DNA of 64,000 nt from Phaeobacter piscinae. Lineage in GTDB: Bacteria; Pseudomonadota; Alphaproteobacteria; Rhodobacterales; Rhodobacteraceae. Below, one piece after another: positions 36,930 to 46,182 of the stretch (its first letter is position 1; each line of letters opens with the position of its first letter). The stretch lies in the NCBI RefSeq assembly GCF_002407245.1, contig NZ_CP010681.1, positions 2,721,001 through 2,785,000 on the forward strand, given 5' to 3'. The translations under genes were made by a program, and so were the position numbers. The notes under the pieces are model-generated. The model was given only the letters and a program-made list of their open reading frames with translations, was not told where the DNA came from and did not search any database.

Positions 36930-36948
36930 AAGCAAAAATTTTTTGCTT
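36930..36948. promoter_or_regulatory. Candidate operator in the divergent dpp-type/XRE promoter region
   Basis: A perfect inverted repeat AAGCAAAAA-T-TTTTTGCTT (9-bp arms, one-base centre) in an unusually A/T-rich stretch (36910-36975) between the reverse-strand transporter operon and the forward XRE-cupin gene. A helix-turn-helix dimer could bind here to control both sides. The palindrome is seen; binding is inferred. Confidence 0.5.
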
Positions 36949-37002
36949 CACAATAATTTTTTTCCTAAGCTGATTAAAAGCCATCCAGAATGAGAGCCGC
37001 CG

Positions 37003-37620
37003 ATGCCCCAGACCACCGCCCCCCAGAAAACGGCGAAGACCCGCAGCAGCGCAGGTCCGATGCTGGGCGCGTTGATCCGCAAGCGGCGCAAGCAGATGGG
37101 GCTGACGCTTCAGGCGCTTTGTGATGTGTCCGGCGTCTCAGTGGGCTATCTGAGCCAGGTGGAGCGCGACAATGCCACCCCAACGCTGGGCACGCTGGCA
37201 CAGATCGCGTCAGCGCTGGAGGTGGGGCTGGAGTATTTCATCGCCACGCCGAAACCCTCGGACGCGGTGACACGGGCGATGACGCGGACGCAATTCTCGC
37301 TGGCGGGCTCCTCCATTACCTATGAGGCGCTTGGCGCCCAGTTTCCGGGCGCGGAGCTGTCCAGTTATATTCTGCATGTGCCGCCCGGATATGTCTCTGA
37401 GGAGGTCAGCCACGAGGGCGAAGAGATGCTCTATGTGCTGGAGGGGGAGATTGATCAATCACTGGATGGACAGGTGTTCCGTCTGCGGGTTGGGGACAGC
37501 CTGCACTACAGCGGCCTGACCTCCCATTCCTGGAGCAATCCCACCGACCAGCCGGCGCGGCTGTTGTGGACCGGCACACTCAGCGTTTTGCACAGCACCA
37601 ACACCCCCAACCTGCCCTGA
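37003..37620 (+). CDS. XRE-family regulator with C-terminal cupin domain
   Basis: A 205-residue regulator, PuuR/ClgR-like in layout. The helix-turn-helix is LGALIRKRRKQMGLTLQALCDVSGVSVGYLSQVERDNATPTLGTLAQIASALEVGLEYFI (residues about 21-80). The cupin is about residues 125-195 (ILHVPPGYVSEEVSHEGEEMLYVLEGEIDQSLDGQVFRLRVGDSLHYSGLTSHSWSNP), with His/Glu residues that could bind metal or ligand. It is divergent from the transporter operon and 78 bases ahead of the binding-protein gene, so it probably controls uptake of the same substrate. Confidence 0.88.
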   Translation: MPQTTAPQKTAKTRSSAGPMLGALIRKRRKQMGLTLQALCDVSGVSVGYLSQVERDNATPTLGTLAQIASALEVGLEYFIATPKPSDAVTRAMTRTQFSLAGSSITYEALGAQFPGAELSSYILHVPPGYVSEEVSHEGEEMLYVLEGEIDQSLDGQVFRLRVGDSLHYSGLTSHSWSNPTDQPARLLWTGTLSVLHSTNTPNLP

Positions 37621-37698
37621 CCGGGCAGCTGCGGCAGGCCGGTCCTGCGGGGGCGGTCGTGGCCGATGGATACCAATGAACCAAACAGGGAGACTGAC

Positions 37699-39285
37699 AT
37701 GAACCTCGTGAAATCCGCCTTGCTGGCCAGCGTGATGGCGCTGCCTCTGGCGAGCGGCGCTATCGCTGACACGCCCGCCAATGCGCTGATCGTGGCGCAG
37801 AATATCGACGATATCGTCGCCATTGACCCCGCCCAGGCCTATGAATTCACCTCCGGTGAACTGGTCACCAACCTTTATGATCGCTTAGTGCAATATGACG
37901 CCGAGGATCCCACCGCGCTGGCGGCGGGTCTTGCCAGCGACTGGGAAGTCGACGCGGACGCCAAGACCATCCGCTTTACCCTGCGCGACGATGCGGTGTT
38001 TCATTCCGGCAACCCGGTGCGCGGTGAGGATGTCGTGTTCTCACTGGCTCGAGTGATCAAACTGAACCTGACCCCGGCCTTTATTCTGGCGCAGCTGGGC
38101 TGGACGGCTGAGAATGTCGATCAGATGGTGACCGCCGACGGCAACAACGTCACTATCAAATACGAAGGGGAGTTTTCCCCCGCCTTTGTGATGAACGTGC
38201 TGGCCGCCCGCCCCGCCTCGGTGGTGGACAAAGAGGTGGTGATGGCGAATGCCGTGGACGGCGACATGGGCAATGGCTGGCTGAATGAAAACGCCGCCGG
38301 CTCCGGCCCGTTCAAGCTGCAGGGCTATCGTCCGGCGCAGATGGTCCGGTTGGCGGCCAATGCGGATTATTTCAAGGGCGCACCCAAGATGGAAAGCGTC
38401 ATCATCCGCCATGTAGCCGAAGCCGCCACGCAGGAGCTGCTGCTCGAATCCGGCGATATCGACATGGCCCGCAATCTGACACCCGATCAGATCCGTGGCT
38501 TTGACAGCGACGCCATCAAGGTGGAGACCTACCCGCAGGCGGCGGTGCATTTCCTGTCCTTCAACCAGAAAACCGACAGCCTGACCGACCCCGCCGTCTG
38601 GGAGGCTGCCCGCTATCTGGTGGATTACAAGGGCATGACCGACACCATCATCAACGGCCAGATGGAGATCCATCAGGCGTTCTGGCCCAAGGGCTTCCCC
38701 GGTTCCTACGACGAAACACCATTCGGTTATGACCCGGAACGCGCAAAATCCATCCTCAGCGAGGCCGGGATTGAGACCCCGATCACCGTGTCGCTGGATG
38801 TGATCAATGCCGCCCCCTTTACCGATATGGCGCAGTCCTTGCAGGCCAGCTTTGCCGACGCAGGGATCAACTTTGAAATCCTGCCCGGCACCGGCAGCCA
38901 GGTGATCACCAAATACCGTGAGCGCAGCCATGAGGCGATGCTGCTCTATTGGGGTCCGGATTTCATGGATCCGCATTCCAATGCCAAGGCTTTCGCGTAT
39001 AACTCCGACAACTCGGACGACAACTATGCGGCCACCACCACATGGCGCAATGCCTGGGCTGTGCCGGACGCGATGAACGCCAAGACCAAGGCTGCTCTCA
39101 CCGAGGCGGATCCTGAAAAACGGCTGGAGATGTACCGTGAATTGCAGGCAGAGGTGCAGAAAACCTCTCCCATCGTGATCATGTTCCAGGCCGCCTATCA
39201 GGTGGCAATGGATGCGGATGTCTCTGGCTATGTGAATGGCGCGACCTCCGATTTTGTCTTCTACCGTCTGGTGGAGAAGAACTGA
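37699..39285 (+). CDS. ABC transporter substrate-binding protein, family 5 (DppA/OppA-like)
   Basis: A 528-residue periplasmic binding protein. The Sec signal is MNLVKSALLASVMALPLASGAIAD. SBP_bac_5 features are IDPAQAYEFTSGELVTNLYDRLV, LASDWEVDADAKTIRFTLRDDAVFHSGNPVRGEDVVFSLAR, and the C-terminal region ETPFGYDPERAKSILSEAGIE. I chose the ATG at 37699, behind GGGAG and before the signal peptide; an ATG at 37666 would put a hydrophilic tail before it. It should feed the permease/ATPase set at 33306-36854. A hairpin terminator follows, then an M24 peptidase, pointing to peptide or amino-acid-derivative uptake. Confidence 0.9.
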   Translation: MNLVKSALLASVMALPLASGAIADTPANALIVAQNIDDIVAIDPAQAYEFTSGELVTNLYDRLVQYDAEDPTALAAGLASDWEVDADAKTIRFTLRDDAVFHSGNPVRGEDVVFSLARVIKLNLTPAFILAQLGWTAENVDQMVTADGNNVTIKYEGEFSPAFVMNVLAARPASVVDKEVVMANAVDGDMGNGWLNENAAGSGPFKLQGYRPAQMVRLAANADYFKGAPKMESVIIRHVAEAATQELLLESGDIDMARNLTPDQIRGFDSDAIKVETYPQAAVHFLSFNQKTDSLTDPAVWEAARYLVDYKGMTDTIINGQMEIHQAFWPKGFPGSYDETPFGYDPERAKSILSEAGIETPITVSLDVINAAPFTDMAQSLQASFADAGINFEILPGTGSQVITKYRERSHEAMLLYWGPDFMDPHSNAKAFAYNSDNSDDNYAATTTWRNAWAVPDAMNAKTKAALTEADPEKRLEMYRELQAEVQKTSPIVIMFQAAYQVAMDADVSGYVNGATSDFVFYRLVEKN

Positions 39286-39342
39286 TCCCCCGGCGCCACG
39301 TGGCGCTTTCGCCTGCTCCCCTTATCCGGGGGCGGGCATCTG

Positions 39343-39376
39343 GGGCCGGCGCTGACATGAGCCGGCCCTTCTTTTC
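39343..39376 (+). terminator. Hairpin with T-rich tail after the binding-protein gene
   Basis: GGGCCGGC and GCCGGCCC form a perfect 8-bp stem around a 10-base loop, followed by TTCTTTTC. Probably a terminator or attenuator before the M24 peptidase gene. Confidence 0.65.
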
Positions 39377-39429
39377 ATCTTCCGGCCCGATCTGCCGCCA
39401 CCGATGGGGCCGCCCGCGCTACAGGACAT

Positions 39430-40536
39430 ATGACCATGACCACGCCTCCCTATGCAGACCGGCTGACCCGGCTGCGCCACCGCATGACTGAGACCGCCAC
39501 CGATCTGGTGGTGCTTGGCCCCTCCAGCCATATGATGTGGCTGTCGGGTGTGAACCCCCACGGCGACGAGCGGCCCGTGCTGCTGATGGTCAGTCAGAGC
39601 CACGCAGGCTTTCTGATGCCGGGGTTGAACGCCGATGCGGCGCGCACATCCACCGATCTGCCATTTCGCTGCTGGTCGGATGATGACGGGCCGGATGCCG
39701 CGCTGACCGCGCTGCTCAATGACTGCGGCGCCACGGCTGCTGGCCTGTCGGTGGTACTGGATGAAACCATGCGCGCTGATTTTGCGCTGCGGGTTCTGGA
39801 CGCGATGGACGCGCCAAAGCGGCGCTTTACCGATGATACCGTGGGCCTCCTGCGGGCGATGAAGGACGACGCCGAATATGCCGCGCTGAAGGCTGCACAT
39901 CTGTTGAATGATGCCGCCGTGACCGAGGCGTTTTCCCGCCTTGAAGAGGGTATGAGCGAGCTGGATGTGCAAGCGATCCTGCATGCCCATTACAAGGCCC
40001 ACGGCGCCAGCGCGGAATTCACCATCGTCGGTTTTGGTGCCAATGGCGCCTTCCCGCATCACCACACCGGCGACACCAGGCTGACCCGCGACATGGCGGT
40101 GTTGATCGACACCGGGTGCCGGTTGAACGGCTACCCCTCGGACATGACCCGCTGCGGCTGGTTCGGCACGCCGGAGGCCGAATATGAGCAGGTGTTTGAG
40201 GTGGTCGAAGCCGCAGTAAAAGCCGCAGTCCAAGCCGCGAAACCCGGCGTGCGCGCCAGCGAGGTCGACCGTGCCGCCCGCGACACCATTGCTGCCGCCG
40301 GATATGGTCCGCAGTTCCTGCACCGCACCGGCCACGGGCTGGGTATTGATGTGCATGAACCGCCTTATATCACCGCCACCTCTGATATTGAGCTGCGCGC
40401 TGGCAATGTGTTCTCGATCGAACCGGGGATCTACCTCAAAGACCGGTTTGGCGTGCGGCTGGAAGAGATTGTGATCCTGCGCGAAACCGGCGCCGAGATC
40501 CTGTCGGAGATGCCGCGCGACATGCAACGGCGCTGA
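39430..40536 (+). CDS. M24-family metallopeptidase (Xaa-Pro aminopeptidase-like)
   Basis: A 368-residue creatinase/aminopeptidase-P-fold protein. The N-terminal creatinase-type domain (about 1-140) is followed by the pita-bread catalytic domain. Metal ligands can be placed: Asp in VLIDTGCRLNGYPSDMTR (both Asp), His in LHRTGHGLGIDVHEPPYI, Glu in FSIEPGIYL, and Glu in VRLEEIVIL. Start ATG at 39430; a second ATG follows two codons later. Its position downstream of the dipeptide-type binding protein suggests it hydrolyses the imported peptide or related compound. Confidence 0.88.
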   Translation: MTMTTPPYADRLTRLRHRMTETATDLVVLGPSSHMMWLSGVNPHGDERPVLLMVSQSHAGFLMPGLNADAARTSTDLPFRCWSDDDGPDAALTALLNDCGATAAGLSVVLDETMRADFALRVLDAMDAPKRRFTDDTVGLLRAMKDDAEYAALKAAHLLNDAAVTEAFSRLEEGMSELDVQAILHAHYKAHGASAEFTIVGFGANGAFPHHHTGDTRLTRDMAVLIDTGCRLNGYPSDMTRCGWFGTPEAEYEQVFEVVEAAVKAAVQAAKPGVRASEVDRAARDTIAAAGYGPQFLHRTGHGLGIDVHEPPYITATSDIELRAGNVFSIEPGIYLKDRFGVRLEEIVILRETGAEILSEMPRDMQRR

Positions 40537-40564
40537 GACCAGATCATCTGCCAACCAAAAAATC

Positions 40565-40595
40565 AGGCGCACCCCGCATCCGGGCTGCGCCTTTT
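40565..40595 (+). terminator. Rho-independent terminator after the M24 peptidase
   Basis: AGGCGCA pairs with TGCGCCT and inner CCCG with CGGG, followed by TTTT. The stem starts 29 bases after the stop. Confidence 0.8.
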
Positions 40596-40648
40596 CATAT
40601 TTCCCGGCATCTGGGTTACCTCCTTGAAGCGGCCACCCGGGCGGGTGA

Positions 40649-41056
40649 TCAGGTCAGAGGTTGCAGCAGCTGATCAATGAGGGCCAGCAGCTCTGCCGGT
40701 TCAAACGGTTTCGTCAGCGTCGCCGTCGCACCAAGATCCTTGGACGTGACCAGCAGCTGCTCCAGCCCCGGACGCTGCGTGGCCCCGGACATCGCTATAA
40801 TCGGCGGAATTGTATGCCCGTCGCGTGCACGCCCCTGTAGGAAGGAGATAACCATCACGCCGCCATCTGGTATGGCGCGGTTGTTTTTCTTTACGATCAG
40901 ATCGGTGATGACCAGATCAAAGTCGTATTCTTTGTACTGGGCAATCGTTTCGGTCGCGTTTTCACAGATGATGGGGAAATGACCGGCCTGCTCCAGAGAG
41001 ACCTGCAACAGGCTTGCAAAAATCTCATCATCCTCCAGAACCAGTATGTTGGCCAT
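40649..41056 (-). CDS. Single-domain response regulator
   Basis: A 135-residue stand-alone receiver domain (NILVLEDDEIFASLLQVSLEQAG; acidic pocket E8-D9-D10; phospho-acceptor Asp52 in LVITDLIV; Thr/Ser switch in IIAMSGAT; Lys in LTKPFEPAELL). There is no output domain. I chose the ATG at 41056 since GGGGAG lies six bases upstream. It is divergent from the hybrid histidine kinase at 41292, so it is a likely phosphotransfer partner of that kinase, possibly signalling by protein contact. Confidence 0.88.
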   Translation of the reverse strand: MANILVLEDDEIFASLLQVSLEQAGHFPIICENATETIAQYKEYDFDLVITDLIVKKNNRAIPDGGVMVISFLQGRARDGHTIPPIIAMSGATQRPGLEQLLVTSKDLGATATLTKPFEPAELLALIDQLLQPLT

Positions 41057-41291
41057 TTCCATCTCCCCTCTCCGGCGCAGTAATGCAACCACCGGACCAG
41101 ACGCTGATGCACTGTCATTTTTTTCGCGAGCTTTTTACCTGGCACTCGGGGCTTATACAATCGCTGACGCTGCTCAAAGACTGCTGATCCGGAGCGGCGG
41201 TTGGTTTCGCCTGACATTCCCGGTCGCTCAACTATAACATTGCATCAACCCAAAACACTGACCCAAGCCAGCACGCAACGGAGCCTTCGAC

Positions 41292-44200
41292 ATGGTAAGA
41301 CCAATCCGGTTCCTGTTCTCGTTCTTTCTGCTGGTGATTGTAGCCTTGCCCGGCTGGTCGCAGGACGGCCCTGCCCCGCTGCGCATCGGTTTTCTGTCGG
41401 TCCCCCCCTTTGCGCAGCGCAACATTCAAGGTGAGGAAACTGGATTTCTGGTGGAGTTGGCGCAGCAGCTCGCAACCGAGTTGGGCACCAGCATCACATT
41501 GGTGCCGGTGACGTCGAGCCGCGAATTCGTGCAGGCGCAGGTCGAGGGCCGTACCGATCTGATCGCTGGCATCGCTCAGCTGCCGGCACTGCGTGACAGC
41601 AATCTGTTTTCTACGCCGATTTCCAGAGAAACCCTGCGCCCCGTGGTTAGGATCGATATGGCTCTCAGCCAGTCGACTGCAACGATGAGCGGCGCGCGCG
41701 TGGGTGTTGTGCCACCCGCGGTTGGCTCCGATCAGGAAGCGTTTCTCGCACGCAATACCACCGTGAATTTCTCCACACCCGAGGCTGCTGTATTGGCGCT
41801 GCTCTCCACAACCGTCGATGCGGTGATGATCCCGGAGCCAGTGGCTTTCAATATCGCAAAATCCGCGGGAGTTGATAACCGGATACGGTTCCTTAACCCT
41901 CCACTGCGCGAGTTCGACCGCTATATTGCCCTGCATCGGAGCCGCGCCGATCTGATGCCTAAAATCGAAGTCGCCTTGCGCCGAATGAGACAAGACCGAC
42001 GCCTGGACGACCTGCTGCTGAAGTATTTTCTGGATATCCCCCTGCCTGTACCGGAGGTTCTGCGGGTGGGTGTGCGTCATGCACCGCCCTATCAGCTGAT
42101 CGATGCTGATGGCGAATTTTCCGGTTTCGCGGTCGAAGCGTTGCGCAGCCTGGCCCAACGCACAGGTCTGCAGCTGGACTTTCAGCACATCAGCGAAGAA
42201 GAGTGGCTGCTCGGGCCACAGTCGGACACCTACGACATTCTTCCTGCGGTTCAGGTCACAAGCAAGCGGCGCACAAAGATGGATTTCGCAGATCCCATTT
42301 TGGCTGCAGATCAATCTGTCTTTACCATGGCCGCAGGGACAGAAGTGATCTCGCGGTTGGCAGACCTTAGGGGGCTGCGGGTAGGCGTGCATGCAGAAAA
42401 CGCCGCCGCGCTGGACATGGGTGCGAGATTGAACTGGCAGATGGTTCCCATGACCAGCGTGCCGGAGCTGCTGACAGCGCTGGAGGCCGAACACGTTGAT
42501 GCCGTGATAGATCAACCTGATATCATAATGGCAGCAGCAACCGGTCGCAGCGCAGCAGGCAATCTAAACGAGGTGCTGCCTGCGATCCTGAGCTATGAAC
42601 GTGCGCCCGCATTGCGATTTGGCCTGGGGGAAGTGCGCGACAAACTGAACTTGGCGTTACCACAGTATTTGATCTCTGCCGAATATGCTGAGCTGCGCAG
42701 AAAATATCTTGGGGCGCCTGTGTTCTGGACCTCTGGCCGACTGACCCTTTTGGGCCTCGCAGCAGCGGGCGGGCTATTGGCTCTATTGGGAGTGCAGGGC
42801 ATCGGCCAGCTGCGCGCGCGCCGTCGCATCGCGGCAGACAAGGTCAGACGCGCCCGCGAAATCGCCGAAATCCGCGATGAGTTGGAAACCGTACTGAACG
42901 CCGCGACCAGCGGAATTATCGCTTTGGACCGTTCTGGTCAGATCATCCGGATCAACAGCCGGGCGCGCCTTATGCTGGGTGGGGTATCCGCTGAGACGCC
43001 GTTTCTCTGGCCGGAGGGGATCAACTTTTTGAACAGCGAGAACCTCACCCCACATAGTGTCGGCGCCGATCCGCTACAGCGCGCACGCGCAGGCGATGTT
43101 CTGTCAGGGGAAACCCATTTGTTGCAGCGCAGCGCCAGCGGGGATGATTACCGGCATGTCCGGGTCAGAAGTGCGGCATTGGAAAACGAACAACATGGTG
43201 TTGCCCTTGTCCTGGTAATGGATGATGTCACCGAAGAGGAACGCAACCGGCAGGTCGTCGAACGCAAAAGCAGACTTGATGCGCTTGGTGAGCTGACCGG
43301 CGGTATCGCCCATGACATCAACAATCTACTGGCTTCCCTGCTATATGCTGTGGATCTGGCGGACTCGGCATCCACTGCCGATAGTCGGGCACGGTTTCTC
43401 GGCATCGCAGCAGCCACGATCAACCGCGGGCGCCAGCTGACCACGCGGCTTCTGGCCTTTGCCAAACGGCAACCCGGTGTTGCCATCACCAAACCGGTCC
43501 ATGAGGTTCTAACTGAGTTTCACGAACTGATCCGCCCGATGCTCGAGAAACGCATCGAAATTCTGATGGAAAAGGCTGACCGTGATCTGCTGGTGCATTG
43601 CGACCCTGCGCAGCTGGAAACCGCGCTGATGAACCTGGTTCTGAACAGTCGCGATGCAATTATGAGCAGCGGCCATGGTACGCGTATTACTCTGAAGGCC
43701 CAGCCTGCCCCCTCCCCTTGGGACGGTCCAGGTGGGGATTCAGGCGACGGGTTTGGCAAGCAGGACGCTCGGGACGGCACCGCCAACTACCACTACGTTG
43801 AACTGTCGGTCTCAGATGACGGGCCCGGCATGAACGAGACCACGCGGGACCGCTGTACAGATCCCTTCTTCACAACCAAGGACAGCAATTCCGGTACCGG
43901 ACTGGGGCTTTCGATGGTCTATGGATTTGCCCGCCATTCCAGTGGAGATTTGCAGATTTGCTCCCAGCCAGGCAGCGGTACTACAGTGCTTCTAACCCTT
44001 CCGCGGGGCTCTGACCTTAGCCCCCCGAACACCTCTGCAACCGACGCGCCTGCTGAGAAAGGTGGAGGTGAAATCATTCTGTTGGCCGAGGATGAACCCG
44101 ACCTACGGGAGATAACCTGTGATATGTTAACCGAGCTTGGCTACCGTGTGCTTCCCGTTGGATCGGTGCAGCAAGCCCTGGATATGCTGGATCACAGGAC

Positions 44201-44426
44201 GAGATTTGATCTGCTGCTGACCGATGTGGTGATGCCTGGTCCCCTAGGCGGCTTCGAGCTGGCCGACCGAGTTCGCGAAATCCACCCGGCAATGCCCGTG
44301 GTCTATACCTCGGGATATACCGGTATCACTCCCGCTAAGACCGGCCCCGCCGCGCGCCCCCTGCTTCACAAACCTGTCCACCCGAAGGATCTGGCAGCCG
44401 CGATTGCAAAAGCCCTGCGCGATTGA
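41292..44426 (+). CDS. Hybrid sensor histidine kinase with two periplasmic SBP_bac_3 domains
   Basis: A 1044-residue BvgS/EvgS-like membrane kinase. Order: signal or first membrane segment (about 5-24), two tandem periplasmic solute-binding domains (about 30-260 with LRIGFLSVPPFAQRNIQGEETGF, and about 262-480 with LRVGVRHAPPYQLIDADGEFSGFAVE), membrane segment LTLLGLAAAGGLLALLGVQGIG, PAS-like domain, HisKA with His674 (ELTGGIAHDINN), ATPase domain (NLVLNSRDAI; DDGPGM; GTGLGLSMVYGF), and a C-terminal receiver (ILLAEDEPDLRE) with Asp978 (LLTDVVMPG). It has no Hpt domain, so the separate response regulator or another Hpt would complete the relay. The ligand is probably an amino acid or similar solute. 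Confidence 0.9.
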   Translation: MVRPIRFLFSFFLLVIVALPGWSQDGPAPLRIGFLSVPPFAQRNIQGEETGFLVELAQQLATELGTSITLVPVTSSREFVQAQVEGRTDLIAGIAQLPALRDSNLFSTPISRETLRPVVRIDMALSQSTATMSGARVGVVPPAVGSDQEAFLARNTTVNFSTPEAAVLALLSTTVDAVMIPEPVAFNIAKSAGVDNRIRFLNPPLREFDRYIALHRSRADLMPKIEVALRRMRQDRRLDDLLLKYFLDIPLPVPEVLRVGVRHAPPYQLIDADGEFSGFAVEALRSLAQRTGLQLDFQHISEEEWLLGPQSDTYDILPAVQVTSKRRTKMDFADPILAADQSVFTMAAGTEVISRLADLRGLRVGVHAENAAALDMGARLNWQMVPMTSVPELLTALEAEHVDAVIDQPDIIMAAATGRSAAGNLNEVLPAILSYERAPALRFGLGEVRDKLNLALPQYLISAEYAELRRKYLGAPVFWTSGRLTLLGLAAAGGLLALLGVQGIGQLRARRRIAADKVRRAREIAEIRDELETVLNAATSGIIALDRSGQIIRINSRARLMLGGVSAETPFLWPEGINFLNSENLTPHSVGADPLQRARAGDVLSGETHLLQRSASGDDYRHVRVRSAALENEQHGVALVLVMDDVTEEERNRQVVERKSRLDALGELTGGIAHDINNLLASLLYAVDLADSASTADSRARFLGIAAATINRGRQLTTRLLAFAKRQPGVAITKPVHEVLTEFHELIRPMLEKRIEILMEKADRDLLVHCDPAQLETALMNLVLNSRDAIMSSGHGTRITLKAQPAPSPWDGPGGDSGDGFGKQDARDGTANYHYVELSVSDDGPGMNETTRDRCTDPFFTTKDSNSGTGLGLSMVYGFARHSSGDLQICSQPGSGTTVLLTLPRGSDLSPPNTSATDAPAEKGGGEIILLAEDEPDLREITCDMLTELGYRVLPVGSVQQALDMLDHRTRFDLLLTDVVMPGPLGGFELADRVREIHPAMPVVYTSGYTGITPAKTGPAARPLLHKPVHPKDLAAAIAKALRD

Positions 44427-45144
44427 TTTTATCAAGCTCGGGCTCCTTGTGAATTACCGAACACCAGGGCGAGCTACTGCCTCTAGTCGCACACCCGACC
44501 ACATCCTTTCATCACACGGCTGACCCGCTTGCGAGATACCTCCAACAGAAGGAGTGAGCGAGTGGAGGATCTTCTGGACAAGATCCGCGCCTTCAGTCTG
44601 GGGGATCAAGGCACCATGTCAGGCACGTGCGGCCGAACGCGGCCCACACGCAGTTTGCCATGGGTTTCCCAGCCTGCGTGCAGCACCGAGAACAGCAGCA
44701 AGCCATTGCTGGTGGAAGCACGCATAATATTTGCCTTGCTGACTTATACGTTGGACAATTCTCTGCAGCATGCTGCTGGAGTTTGTTTGCAGCTGCCATT
44801 CGGATGGGAAATCATGGGGTGTGTGAGGATAGACAACTGTCCGAAGGCGACCGCCAACAATTGGTGAGTACCCTTCTGCGGAGTGGTTGTGGTGCACCTT
44901 CGTGCAAACTGCTCAGGTTTAGCCATGACCGCAATATGCTCGTCATTCACTCTAAACTGGCCGCTCGACCAACAAATCGGCTTTCGCCCCATAGCTCCAG
45001 ACCAGACACCAAACCAATCGGGCTTGCCACTCCGAGGTGACGCGCGCTCTGAGAGTAGTAATTTTTTGCGGCGGGCAGCCGACCAACCCACTGAGCAGGC
45101 AGGGCATTGTTTGACCCCGAGCAGTCCACTGACCTGATGACCCA
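44427..45144. other. Intergenic region without a supported gene
   Basis: About 720 bases between the sensor kinase and the LysR gene. Several open frames exist, but none has recognisable domains or strong coding character. A perfect 7-bp hairpin (GGATCTT, six bases, AAGATCC) lies at about 44567-44586. The region may be an eroded gene or insertion remnant; I could not identify it. Confidence 0.4.
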
Positions 45145-46068
45145 TCACCCGCCCAGGCCAGCCTCGATGTCCCAGAAAGGGGTTTCGCGGCCGATCCGGT
45201 CCGCCAGAAAATCAGCAAAGGCGCGAACTTTTGCTGGCATGTGGCGCCGCTCGGGGAAGACCGCGTATAAGGATTGCTCGGGCAGCGCATAAGCTGGAAG
45301 CACCTGCACCAGGCGGCCCGCTGCCAGATGAGCGCCCGCCACAAAGGTCGGCAGGCGTCCGATCCCAAGCCCGTCTATCAAGGCAGTACATAGCGCCTCG
45401 CTGTTGTTGACCCGCAGTCTTCCTTTTGTGCGCACACGTATTTCCCCCTCGGCACCGTGCAGGAGCCATTCCCGCGGGTCGCGCGAATAGCTGTAATGCA
45501 GGCAGCTGTGGTGCAGCAGGTCTTCGGGATGCTTTGGCGTTCCGGCCTGCGCCAAATACTCTGGTGCCGCGGCGAGGACACTGTGAATCGGCGCCAGCCT
45601 GCGGGCGATCAGGGCAGAATCCGGCAGGGTGCCCGCCCGGATAGCCATGTCGAACCCGGCTTCGACCAGATCCGCAACCCGGTCATCCATGGTCAGATCC
45701 AGCGTGATCCCCGGGTGGTGCTCGAGAAAATCCTTTATCAACGGCGCAACATGCAGCCAGCCGAAGGACATCGGCGCGTTGACCCTGAGCCGGCCGGCGG
45801 GCTGCCCCCGCATGGCAGTGACGGCATCCTCCGCTTCCCTGGCCGACCCAAGCGCCTGCACCGCATGGGACAGGTAGATCTCACCGGCCTCGGTCAGGGA
45901 CATGCTGCGTGTCGAGCGGTGAAACAGCTGCATGCCCAGATGCGCTTCCAAGTTGCCGATCCGCTTGCTGACAGCGGATTTTGTGATCCCCAGCTGCCGG
46001 GCAGCGGCGGCAAACCCGCCGGTTTCCGCGACCGCCACAAAGACCGGAATGGCGCCAATCTCAATCAT
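45145..46068 (-). CDS. LysR-family transcriptional regulator
   Basis: A 307-residue regulator with the LysR winged helix (VAVAETGGFAAAARQLGITKSAVSKRIGNLEAHLGMQLFHRSTRSMSLTEAG) and the periplasmic-binding-like effector domain (GRLRVNAPMSFGWLHVAPLIKDFLEHHPGITLDLTMDDRVADLVEAGFDMAIRAG). The domain resembles the CrgA/DntR-like group controlling drug or quinone responses. It is divergent from the glutathionyl-hydroquinone reductase gene, with a dyad-symmetric sequence between them, so it most likely regulates that gene. Confidence 0.9.
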   Translation of the reverse strand: MIEIGAIPVFVAVAETGGFAAAARQLGITKSAVSKRIGNLEAHLGMQLFHRSTRSMSLTEAGEIYLSHAVQALGSAREAEDAVTAMRGQPAGRLRVNAPMSFGWLHVAPLIKDFLEHHPGITLDLTMDDRVADLVEAGFDMAIRAGTLPDSALIARRLAPIHSVLAAAPEYLAQAGTPKHPEDLLHHSCLHYSYSRDPREWLLHGAEGEIRVRTKGRLRVNNSEALCTALIDGLGIGRLPTFVAGAHLAAGRLVQVLPAYALPEQSLYAVFPERRHMPAKVRAFADFLADRIGRETPFWDIEAGLGG

Positions 46069-46107
46069 GCTGCTCTTTCCATTGTCAACTTCTACTCACC
46101 CTCAAGT

Positions 46108-46140
46108 TTCCCGAATAGCGAATTATCGCATCTACGGGAA
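46108..46140. promoter_or_regulatory. Candidate LysR operator between divergent genes
   Basis: TTCCCG at 46108 and CGGGAA at 46135 flank an inner dyad GCGA-ATTA-TCGC, giving nested symmetry over 33 bases in the 114-base gap between the LysR gene and the reductase gene. This is where a LysR regulator would bind to control both. Symmetry is seen; binding is inferred. Confidence 0.5.
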
Positions 46141-46182
46141 CCAGTTAGATCATTCCCATCACTCAGCTTGCCGGAGGCCGCC

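Noticed and set aside
44427..45144. Possible small genes between the sensor kinase and the LysR gene
   Set aside because: No frame has a good start, domain or consistent coding bias; recorded as intergenic.
45457..46182. Long N-terminal extension of the glutathionyl-hydroquinone reductase frame
   Set aside because: It is antisense to the LysR gene and has no homology-like features; the ATG at 46183 gives the normal family length.
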